DNA of 12,908 nt from Candidatus Cloacimonadota bacterium (lineage in GTDB: Bacteria > Hydrothermota > E44-bin80): the NCBI GenBank assembly GCA_004375785.1, contig SOKM01000009.1, positions 1-12,908 of the forward strand. Direction: 5' to 3'. Below are positions 6,989 through 12,908 of the stretch, piece by piece. The position numbers were made by a program, and so were the translations under genes. Under the pieces are notes generated by a model. The model was not told where the DNA came from. It saw nothing but the letters and a program-made list of their open reading frames with translations, and did no database searches. Within the stretch, counting starts at the first letter, position 1; every line of letters starts with the position of its first letter.

Positions 6989-7077
6989 ATATTAGAATTA
7001 TGCTTTACAATAACACCGTCGTTGCACTCCATATTAGAATTATGCTTTACAATAACACCGTTATTGCACTCCATATT
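6971..7077. repeat. 42-bp tandem array of hairpin units, about 2.5 copies
   Basis: Units begin with ACACCG at 6971, 7013 and 7055, an exact 42-bp period. The third copy is lost after about 23 bp. Each unit carries a hairpin with loop ACC followed by GCACTCC. Stem arms are CAACGAC/GTCGTTG in copy 1, CAATAAC/GTCGTTG in copy 2 (imperfect), and CAATAAC/GTTATTG in copy 3. The linker ATATTAGAATTATGCTTTA is the same in the first two copies. The array lies in the 321-bp spacer 6808-7128 after the 7129-9726 gene, so on the minus strand it would be in the 3' untranslated RNA. I see no T-tract terminator there. Confidence 0.85.
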
Positions 7078-7128
7078 CAATGTAAGTTTTATCATCAGAT
7101 ATTTTCAATCAGAAGCAAAGACATTATT

Positions 7129-9726
7129 TTATTCAAGGAGAACCACTTTTTTTGTGATGCTTCTATTTCCTTGAGTTAATTTTACAAAATAGATACCAGA
7201 CGACACCAGGGTGTTCTTCTCATCCCTTCCATCCCAAAATACTGCAGTGCCGAGTGATAAGTGGTTAGTGATAAGTGGAAGTGGAACCGACTTGACCAAT
7301 CTTCCACTCAAATCATAAATGTTTAATGAGATATTTTCCTTGGCACTGGGCACTTGGCACTTAACACTAACCACTGTAGTAAATGGATTGGGGTAAACCT
7401 CCAGAGAAAGAATTTTATTTCCTGGCATAGGGTTATTACCTGTCTGAATTCCTGTTTCAAATCCTATTGTTTTCACGAAAATATCTGTTCCTGATATCTC
7501 TTTTCTTGTATCTGTCCAGGAAAAAAACATTTTTCCCTCATTATCTATAGAAATATCAACATCTGTCTGTTGGCATAAGCCCATATCATTGTTCACCTTA
7601 AAATTCTGTCCGTAAGAAGAACCATCTGCAAGGTATCTCTGAGCATAAATATTCAAATCTCCATCCCTATCATCCATCCAGGCTATAACGAATTTTCCCT
7701 GAAGAGAAACAGAAACTGATGGTAAATATTGGTCTGTTCCCCATCCATTGTCATTGACTTTGAAATTGCTTTCAATAGGATTTCCAACATTGTTAAACCT
7801 CTGTGCATAAATATCGGGTTCAGTGTTCCTTAAATCTTCCCAGGCAATAATAAAGTTCCCTGATATATCTATTCCAATTTGTGGTGAAAACCTCTGTGCA
7901 AGTGAAGAATCGTCATCAACCCTGAAACTTGTACCAATAGGTGTTCCAGTAGAGTCAAATATGTTTGCATAAATTCCGACATCACTTGTAAAAGAGATAA
8001 TAAAACTGCTGTTATAAGAAATGGCAATAGAAGGGCAGAAACCTGGTATAGTATCATCGTTAACTTTGAAAGAATTACCAAGAGGATTTCCATTGTTATC
8101 ATATCTTCGAACCAGTATATTGTTAAGGTCGTTCCAGGTTACAATGAATCCTCCATTTATGTTTTTTTCACAATCAGGGAAGAACTGGTCGTTCTTAAGG
8201 GTATCATCATTGATCCTGAAATTGTTTCCTATAGGATTACCAAAAGCGTCGAACATCTCTCCATAAATGTCCCAGTTGTTCTCCCTTGAATCCATCCATA
8301 CACTGACGAAGTTTCCTGAAGCATCTTTTGCTATAGAAGGAATAATCTGCTCATTAGATAATAGGTCGTCATTTACAAGTGTGTTACTTCCAAGGAGTGA
8401 GCCTGATGAATCAAGCCTCTGAATGAAAATATCCCAGTTTTGCTTTCTTAAATCCTGCCATGTAACTACAAATTCACCATTGTATGGAATAGAAATAGAA
8501 GAAAATAACTGATGAGCACCGAAAAGATTGTTAGTTACTATGGTGTTAGGACCTTGAGAAACACCCGCTGAATCGTATCTCTGGAAATATACATCACATT
8601 CACCAATTTTTTCATCCTGAAAAGCGACAACAGCATTAGAGCTATTTCCGGTCACGAACGGAAAAGACTGTGATAGAGTGTCAGACCCAGTATTAACTTT
8701 AAAATTAGAACCGATAGGATTCATTGCTGCATCATATATCTGGGCATAAATATCAAGGTCTCCATTCCTTTCGTCTTCCCAGACAACAATGTATCCATTT
8801 GCTATTGTAGAAACAGAAGGATTTCCATGGTAGACAGTGTCAACATCGTCGTTAACCCTGAAATTTGTCTCTACAGGACCCGTATATTCTATTCTTGCTC
8901 CATAGATGTTCGGAAATCCCTCTCTATAATCTTGCCAGACGATAACTCTATAAATACTCTGTGTTTTAGAAATTACAGGAGTGTATTGCTCTGCATCTGC
9001 AACATCGTCATTCACCTTCATATTAGATCCTATCGGATAACTCCACCAGAAACTTTGAGCATATATATCAAAATTCCCATTTCTGCTGTCCATCCAGGTT
9101 ACAGTAAAAATATCATATCCTAAAATTGTCACGGCAGGAAATCCCTGTTCACCTCCTGTGTGGTCATTAACAATAAAGTTTGAAAGATAGGGGGTCCCAT
9201 CACCATTATAAAATTGTGCAAAAATATCAGGAGACCATGTTCCATTCCTCGTGTCCTGCCAGGTGATTACAAATCTCCCGTCATCAAAAAGAGCACCAGA
9301 CGGGGATGCGTGCTTATGCCCAACATTATCGTTTACCTTAAAAGCGAAAGAAAGGGGATTTCCATCTTCATCAAAGAGCCTCGCATAAATATCGTCTCCG
9401 AGAACCCAGGTAACCACAAACCTTCCTTCACCATTCATCGAGATTGCTGGGGCGGCATTTTCATCAAACGAAAACTGGCTTATTCTAAAATTTACACCAA
9501 TTGGAACACCTCCATTGGTAAACCTCTGCCCATAAATCGTATTATCCCCTTCTCTTTCGTCCATCCATATAACAACAAAATTTCCACTTAAGCCTGATGC
9601 AACAGAGGGAAATTGTTCGGAAAATGTCTCTGCAAAATCATCTTCACTTACAGGAAAGTCATCTATTCCCCACAGGCTGAGAGAGGGAAAGAAGAATAAT
9701 AAAAACAAATATATCATATACTTCAC
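7129..9726 (-). CDS. Secreted 14-repeat propeller-like protein with FlgD/type IX sorting domain
   Basis: The 865-residue protein starts with a signal peptide (MKYMIYLFLLFFFPSLSLWG). Fourteen repeats of about 52 residues follow, with consensus 'FVVTWxDxRxGxxDIYAQRFxxxGxPIGxNFKVNDD'. Repeats 2, 10 and 11 have lost the DxR part. Fourteen equals two sets of seven, and the neighbouring 3834-5333 product has seven related WxDxR repeats, so one or two seven-bladed propellers is a reasonable inference; the fold is not proven. The C-terminal domain (about 780-865) has YPNPF, NIYDLSGRLVKS, VFWDGRDEKNTLVSSGIYFVKL and ends KKVVLLE, matching FlgD-Ig-like/type A sorting domains that direct export and surface anchoring by type IX secretion. 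Two inverted heptanucleotide arrays are embedded in this domain. The GTG start is set by GGGAGG 6 nt upstream; the pilin-like gene ends 1 nt before it, so the two are co-translated. Confidence 0.85.
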   Translation of the reverse strand: MKYMIYLFLLFFFPSLSLWGIDDFPVSEDDFAETFSEQFPSVASGLSGNFVVIWMDEREGDNTIYGQRFTNGGVPIGVNFRISQFSFDENAAPAISMNGEGRFVVTWVLGDDIYARLFDEDGNPLSFAFKVNDNVGHKHASPSGALFDDGRFVITWQDTRNGTWSPDIFAQFYNGDGTPYLSNFIVNDHTGGEQGFPAVTILGYDIFTVTWMDSRNGNFDIYAQSFWWSYPIGSNMKVNDDVADAEQYTPVISKTQSIYRVIVWQDYREGFPNIYGARIEYTGPVETNFRVNDDVDTVYHGNPSVSTIANGYIVVWEDERNGDLDIYAQIYDAAMNPIGSNFKVNTGSDTLSQSFPFVTGNSSNAVVAFQDEKIGECDVYFQRYDSAGVSQGPNTIVTNNLFGAHQLFSSISIPYNGEFVVTWQDLRKQNWDIFIQRLDSSGSLLGSNTLVNDDLLSNEQIIPSIAKDASGNFVSVWMDSRENNWDIYGEMFDAFGNPIGNNFRINDDTLKNDQFFPDCEKNINGGFIVTWNDLNNILVRRYDNNGNPLGNSFKVNDDTIPGFCPSIAISYNSSFIISFTSDVGIYANIFDSTGTPIGTSFRVDDDSSLAQRFSPQIGIDISGNFIIAWEDLRNTEPDIYAQRFNNVGNPIESNFKVNDNGWGTDQYLPSVSVSLQGKFVIAWMDDRDGDLNIYAQRYLADGSSYGQNFKVNNDMGLCQQTDVDISIDNEGKMFFSWTDTRKEISGTDIFVKTIGFETGIQTGNNPMPGNKILSLEVYPNPFTTVVSVKCQVPSAKENISLNIYDLSGRLVKSVPLPLITNHLSLGTAVFWDGRDEKNTLVSSGIYFVKLTQGNRSITKKVVLLE
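7246..7284. repeat. Degenerate heptanucleotide array, AGTGNNN orientation
   Basis: On the plus strand five consecutive 7-mers start with AGTG (AGTGCCG, AGTGATA, AGTGGTT, AGTGATA, AGTGGAA), followed by GTGG. The array is inside the sorting-domain coding sequence and encodes part of PLITNHLSLGTAV. It is the inverted partner of the array at 7341-7375. Confidence 0.8.
7341..7375. repeat. Degenerate heptanucleotide array, NNNCACT orientation
   Basis: Five consecutive plus-strand 7-mers end in CACT (TGGCACT, GGGCACT, TGGCACT, TAACACT, AACCACT). They encode VVSVKCQVPSAK on the minus strand. Positions 7358-7375 pair with 7260-7277 over 18 nt with one mismatch, 11 of them (7365-7375 with 7260-7270) perfect. 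Confidence 0.8.
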
Positions 9727-9727
9727 T

Positions 9728-10234
9728 CTATTCCTCCCTGTTTGAAAGCATAAAGGTGAGAGGAATTCCCCTTCCTACTCCTCTTATTTCATAAATCACA
9801 GCAGCCTCTCCTTCTCCAACAACATTACCATTCTGGTCGTACGCACAGTAATAGACGCACCCTTTTTCTCTTGATGCAATTCTTCCATTTTTAATAGCAG
9901 GAAAATAGTAACAGAAGGGATTTTGAAACTCGAGTTTGCTAATCAGTGCATTTGAAGGAAAGGGTGGTCTTTCAGCGCCAGCAATGCAATAATCAAGCAG
10001 TAAAGGAGGCCACACCTGATGAATGGTTGTTTTTATACCACCTGGATAACATCCTTCCGCCATAGTAGAAAAATCCTCTGCTGCAAGTTGAATGGTATGC
10101 ATATTTGACTTAACCTCAGCAATCTTTGCCCTATCCCTTGATGTTATATAGTTTGGAATTGCAATTACTACCAAAGCCAATACAATAAAAAGGGCTATTA
10201 CTATTTCTTTTAAAGTTATTGGACTTTTTTTCAT
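9728..10234 (-). CDS. Type IV pilin/pseudopilin-like protein with atypical cleavage site
   Basis: With the start at 10234 the product is 168 residues. It has the class III signal layout: a short basic leader (MKKSP), then ITLKEIVIALFIVLALVVIAIPNY, a hydrophobic helix with Glu at the fifth position after the presumed cleavage point, and a helical spine (SRDRAKIAEVKSNMHTIQLAAEDF). The C-terminal part is a small globular domain with four Cys (62, 83, 108, 126, plus 130) and a closing strand YEIRGVGRG typical of GspG-like proteins. The residue before the cleavage point is Pro rather than the usual Gly, so processing by prepilin peptidase is uncertain. AAGGAGG at 10239-10245 sits 4 nt before this ATG. 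A longer frame from TTG 10258 would run through a REP hairpin and is rejected. It may serve a type II/IV filament used for secretion or surface structures; no other pilus gene is in the window. Confidence 0.8.
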   Translation of the reverse strand: MKKSPITLKEIVIALFIVLALVVIAIPNYITSRDRAKIAEVKSNMHTIQLAAEDFSTMAEGCYPGGIKTTIHQVWPPLLLDYCIAGAERPPFPSNALISKLEFQNPFCYYFPAIKNGRIASREKGCVYYCAYDQNGNVVGEGEAAVIYEIRGVGRGIPLTFMLSNREE

Positions 10235-10238
10235 TCTT

Positions 10239-10245
10239 CCTCCTT
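10239..10245 (-). promoter_or_regulatory. Ribosome binding site fixing the pilin start
   Basis: AAGGAGG lies 4 nt before ATG 10234 and only about 4 nt after the REP hairpin ending at 10250. It shows that the pilin-like protein starts MKKSPITL. A hairpin this close could affect ribosome loading (inference). Confidence 0.75.
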
Positions 10246-10249
10246 TGGC

Positions 10250-10304
10250 GCGAGACAAGTCTCGCTACTCCTTTTTACTATTGGAGTAGCAGAGCTTGCT
10301 CTGC
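10250..10304. repeat. REP-like inverted doublet at the YfhO/pilin junction (GGAGTA heads inward)
   Basis: Three stems follow one another. GCGAGAC (10250-10256) pairs with GTCTCGC (10259-10265) over a 2-nt loop. GCTACTCC (10264-10271) pairs with GGAGTAGC (10283-10290). GCAGAGC (10289-10295) pairs with GCTCTGC (10298-10304) over a 2-nt loop. Each half is therefore GGAGTA plus a hairpin, in inverted order, like the doublet at 6935-6988 but with heads facing inward. The element contains the last 13 or so codons and the TAG stop of the YfhO gene and ends next to the pilin ribosome site. Confidence 0.8.
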
Positions 10305-12838
10305 GTTTCCTTTATTTTTTTTCTTTGAAAAAACTGAAAGATGAAACTGAATAAAAGTATAAGAATGCCGATTATGGAGAAAGTTTTTCCAGTGGAGTAT
10401 GCTTTATCCTCATAAACGAAAAGAACAGTATGCTCTCCTTTATCAAGAAGGACTGCCCTGAGTGTATAATCTGCAAGATATACTTTCGTTTTCCTTCCAT
10501 CAACATAACAGTGCCATCGCGGATAATAATTTTCACTTAGAACGAGAAAACCTTTGGTCTTCGCCTTAACCATAATTTCTATTCTGTTCGCATTATAATT
10601 TTCTATTGAAACAGTGGAACCGCCGAGTATAGAATCAGGGTGAGGTGTATCCGGTTCCTCTTCAAGAAGAACCATATCTAACGGATTGAATTCCTCAGTT
10701 TCCATAAATTGAAGCAGGGAATCCTTCTGAGCATCCTGTAATTTCGTCAGGGAATCCTCGGATATTTTTTTCACCATTGTATCTGGAACTTCAAAAACCC
10801 TGTAATCCTCCACAAAAAAAGCCCTCTGTAAGAAATTTTCATTTTCATATATAACATATTGACCTTGTTTAACAGGTTTAAACCTTGAATAGTAATTACG
10901 CCATTCTCTGATTGAAGCTCTTGTTCTTTCATCAAATCGCATTGTGTCAGAGGGAAGTGGAATGCCGATGATGTATTTTCCATTGAGAACATCAATAAGT
11001 TTTGGAAACCTTATAAGGTTATCAGGTTGGAACATCACGCTCTCACCAGCTCCTATCAGTTCCTGGTATCTTCTAAGTGGATTGGGATGGTAACCACCAA
11101 GGCTCTGTATTTCGTTAATGAAAAGGATACCATCGTTTGACCTCCGATACTGTAAAGGGAAAACACGATAGAGACTATTATCTTTTTCAAGAAAGGAAAT
11201 GACTTCATCTTTTTTATAATATTCAGAAGGTGGAGGATTTTCTTTCAAGTATTTTTTTCCTATTGTCCATTGGTCTATCAACAAAATAATGAGTAAGCCC
11301 GATGTCAGATAAACCACCTTCAACCTCTCCTTAAGAAAGAGAAGGATTAGAATAAAGCTCAAGATAGAGACGAGCAAAGCCTTTCCTATGCCTTTTATAA
11401 AGATGGGATAGTTGTCTGTAAAAGCCTTAAGTTTGGCAGTACTCTGAGGCAGTGTGAGATAAGAAAAATGGGATTTTAGAAACGAAATAAATCCTTCCTG
11501 CCCGAGAACAGCAATAAAAGCAAAAACGAGATAAAATCCAACAAAACAAAGAAGAGAAATAATGAGTCTCTTTCTATTTTTCTTTTCAAGAATTCTTTTC
11601 ATTCCATACGATGCTACAAAAACAGCAGAAAATGTAAAAATATAAAAGATGAGCGTAGGAGCACGGAATTTCTTGATACCGGGTATTATATAATAGGCAA
11701 TTTTAAAAATGGGTGTATTTTTCCCGAGTGCAAGAAAAAGAGCTGCAAGTCCAATAAAGAAAAAGAATTTAACATTTCTATTTTTGTAACTAAAGAGAAT
11801 TCCCACAACTAGAAGGAGAAGTGGAAGGATTCCAAAATATTCACTATGCAACTTGAAATAATTTTCACCCCAGTAGTGAGCCAGTATACCTGAATATTCA
11901 GGAACAAACAGATCTATCAGCTCTGCCGTTGGCAATGACCAAGATGTGGTATATTCGTATCCCTTTGTCTGACCTCTTGCACCAAAACTTAGATTTTTAT
12001 ATACTGGAAGGAAAGAAATAGAAACAATCATACCAAGAACAATGATGCCTATTATAAAAAGGGAAACTATCTTTAAGACACCTTTCAATTTAGAGGTTTT
12101 TCTTTCTCCAAAAAGGAGGAAAACAAAAAAGAAGATAGCAAGACCTGTAGCATAATAAGTCATCTGAAAATGTCCTGCAAGAAAACTGAGTGAGGTTATT
12201 CCAGCAAAAAAGATAAAGTAGAAGAACTTTCTTCGTTTCACACCCTTAAGAACAAAAAGAAGCATCAAAGGAAGTAAGGCAACAGAGATAGCCCTACCAA
12301 GATGACCTGCATAGGTGGTTGAGATGAGTGAACCTGAAAACATATAACAAATAGCACCTGTAAGGGACGGGAAAAAACCGAGTTTTAATTCCTTTAAGAG
12401 AAGATAGATTCCAATGCCTGCGAGAAAGGTATAGATTACAAAAAGAAATGCCCAAACAATATGGATGGGGAAAATGAAAAAAAGAAGTGTTTGTGGTGAT
12501 AGAAGGTCTCCAAAGAATGCTCCAATAGTAGGACATCCTCCAAAAATATGCGGAAACCACATAGGTATCTCTTTGTGCTCCAGGATATAATTCGTAGTCC
12601 AGACCCTTTTTGTATAGCCACCGAGAAGCCAATCTGAACCGTGCATCATTTTTCTTCCAGACAGAAACGGTGCAAAATAGAGCAGAGCAAGAATTAGAAT
12701 GATAACAAATGGAAGTATAGCAAAAAGTTTGTTCAGCTTTTTTGTATTGAACTTTCTAATTTTAATATGTTTTCTTTCAACCGGTTTTACTTTCTTCTCT
12801 GGTTTATGCTTTTTTTTCTTCTTCTTTTTTCCCAACAT
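10265..12838 (-). CDS. YfhO-family multi-spanning membrane protein
   Basis: The 857-residue protein has a very basic N-terminus (MLGKKKKKKKHKPEKK...) and a first membrane helix at about 38-58. The conserved first loop follows (MMHGSDWLLGGY, Asp69; GDLLSP, Asp111), then about a dozen helices carrying GHLGR (178-182) and GHFQ (222-225). A large extracytoplasmic domain follows, ending in LVLSENYYPRWHCYVDGRKTKV...RAVLLDKGEHTVLFVYED and a last helix. These are hallmarks of the YfhO family, GT-C-like enzymes linked to glycosylation of envelope polymers; the substrate here is unknown. The last residues (ETQSKLCYSNSKKE) come from a REP-like doublet. Start: AAGGAGG (12840-12846) leaves only 1 nt before ATG 12838 but 4 nt before the next codon, TTG 12835, which may be the true start (856 residues). 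It heads Unit A behind a near-consensus promoter; being alongside a pilin and a surface protein suggests envelope decoration (inference). Confidence 0.88.
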   Translation of the reverse strand: MLGKKKKKKKHKPEKKVKPVERKHIKIRKFNTKKLNKLFAILPFVIILILALLYFAPFLSGRKMMHGSDWLLGGYTKRVWTTNYILEHKEIPMWFPHIFGGCPTIGAFFGDLLSPQTLLFFIFPIHIVWAFLFVIYTFLAGIGIYLLLKELKLGFFPSLTGAICYMFSGSLISTTYAGHLGRAISVALLPLMLLFVLKGVKRRKFFYFIFFAGITSLSFLAGHFQMTYYATGLAIFFFVFLLFGERKTSKLKGVLKIVSLFIIGIIVLGMIVSISFLPVYKNLSFGARGQTKGYEYTTSWSLPTAELIDLFVPEYSGILAHYWGENYFKLHSEYFGILPLLLLVVGILFSYKNRNVKFFFFIGLAALFLALGKNTPIFKIAYYIIPGIKKFRAPTLIFYIFTFSAVFVASYGMKRILEKKNRKRLIISLLCFVGFYLVFAFIAVLGQEGFISFLKSHFSYLTLPQSTAKLKAFTDNYPIFIKGIGKALLVSILSFILILLFLKERLKVVYLTSGLLIILLIDQWTIGKKYLKENPPPSEYYKKDEVISFLEKDNSLYRVFPLQYRRSNDGILFINEIQSLGGYHPNPLRRYQELIGAGESVMFQPDNLIRFPKLIDVLNGKYIIGIPLPSDTMRFDERTRASIREWRNYYSRFKPVKQGQYVIYENENFLQRAFFVEDYRVFEVPDTMVKKISEDSLTKLQDAQKDSLLQFMETEEFNPLDMVLLEEEPDTPHPDSILGGSTVSIENYNANRIEIMVKAKTKGFLVLSENYYPRWHCYVDGRKTKVYLADYTLRAVLLDKGEHTVLFVYEDKAYSTGKTFSIIGILILLFSFIFQFFQRKKIKETQSKLCYSNSKKE

Positions 12839-12839
12839 T

Positions 12840-12846
12840 CCTCCTT
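12840..12846 (-). promoter_or_regulatory. Ribosome binding site unusually close to the YfhO ATG
   Basis: AAGGAGG ends 1 nt before ATG 12838 and 4 nt before TTG 12835. Other strong sites in the window are 4 to 8 nt from their starts (pilin 4, Asp-box gene 4, 14-repeat gene 6, glycosidase-like gene 8). That spacing favours TTG, or an ATG used inefficiently. Confidence 0.5.
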
Positions 12847-12869
12847 CGATTATCTTTTCATTTTTTCAA

Positions 12870-12898
12870 ATTATACAGATATGAATCAGGAAAGTCAA
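12870..12898 (-). promoter_or_regulatory. Near-consensus sigma70-like promoter for the YfhO/pilin/14-repeat operon
   Basis: TTGACT (12893-12898) and a perfect TATAAT (12870-12875) are separated by 17 nt on the minus strand. Transcription would start near 12863, about 25 nt before the YfhO start. The -35 box begins a 17-nt sequence shared with the bamA promoter. Confidence 0.75.
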
Positions 12899-12908
12899 GA
12901 AAAATCAT
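12892..12908 (-). promoter_or_regulatory. 17-nt box shared with the bamA promoter
   Basis: ATGATTTTTCTTGACTT (minus strand) is identical here and at 3657-3673. It covers the -35 box and the 10 nt upstream, and this copy is cut by the window edge, so the match may be longer. It could be an A/T-rich UP-like element or a regulator site shared by two envelope operons; neither is shown. Confidence 0.5.

Noticed and set aside
6971..7077. Possible CRISPR array
   Set aside because: The 42-bp units are contiguous with identical linkers; there are no unique spacers, and no cas gene is near.
6913..7095. A 60-codon minus-strand frame with a 14-residue repeat (NMECNDGVIVKHNS)
   Set aside because: It is created by the 42-bp tandem array, whose length is a multiple of three and contains no stops in several frames on both strands. 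No ribosome site precedes its ATG, and the hairpin pairing explains the sequence better than coding.
6763..7179. Plus-strand 138-codon frame across the 6808-7128 spacer
   Set aside because: It overlaps the promoter, the repeats and both flanking minus-strand genes, and consists largely of translated repeat units.
9214..9591. Plus-strand 125-codon open frame
   Set aside because: It is antisense to the repeat region of the 14-repeat gene; the regular repeat there keeps the opposite frame open.
10235..10258. Upstream TTG start adding MSRAKGGR to the pilin-like protein
   Set aside because: The added codons lie in a REP-like hairpin and spacer, and the strong AAGGAGG site sits inside this extension, correctly placed only for ATG 10234.

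Overview
All seven complete genes and one partial gene lie on the minus strand, so the window reads from right to left. The AT-rich DNA encodes a BamA-type outer-membrane assembly protein, a lipoprotein, and two secreted repeat proteins ending in type IX-secretion/FlgD-like sorting domains. This points to a diderm bacterium of the FCB type or an allied candidate phylum (WOR-3/Stahlbacteria-like). The placement is inferred from domain content; there is no rRNA or marker tree here.

Three transcription units can be proposed, each beginning at a sigma70-like promoter with an exact 17-nt spacer. Unit A (promoter 12870-12898): a YfhO-family membrane protein (10265-12838), a pilin-like protein (9728-10234), and an 865-residue secreted protein of 14 propeller-like repeats plus a sorting domain (7129-9726). 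Unit B (promoter 6842-6870): a cytoplasmic putative TIM-barrel glycosidase-like protein (5833-6807), a two-helix bacterial PH-like membrane protein (5351-5836, ATGA overlap), and a secreted Asp-box/BNR-like repeat protein (3834-5333). Unit C (promoter 3635-3663): bamA (1355-3604), a DNRLRE-type lipoprotein (232-1350), and the start of a probable outer-membrane protein running off the left edge (1-232, TAATG overlap). The theme is cell envelope and surface display: Unit C builds outer-membrane components, and Units A and B each deliver one secreted repeat protein.

The most unusual content is structured small repeats. One family of REP-like elements (GGAGT followed by a short hairpin) occurs as an inverted doublet plus a 42-bp tandem array at 6935-7077, as a second inverted doublet at 10250-10304 that supplies the stop codon and last codons of the YfhO gene, and possibly at 3728-3756. 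Stem sequences change between copies while pairing is kept. Separately, two inverted arrays of degenerate heptanucleotides lie inside the coding sequence of the sorting domain (7246-7284 and 7341-7375). A 17-nt box is identical at the -35 regions of two of the three promoters.

No tRNA, rRNA, CRISPR array, transposase gene or clear rho-independent terminator was seen. Intergenic stretches are 3605-3833, 6808-7128 and 12839-12908; what they hold is listed below.
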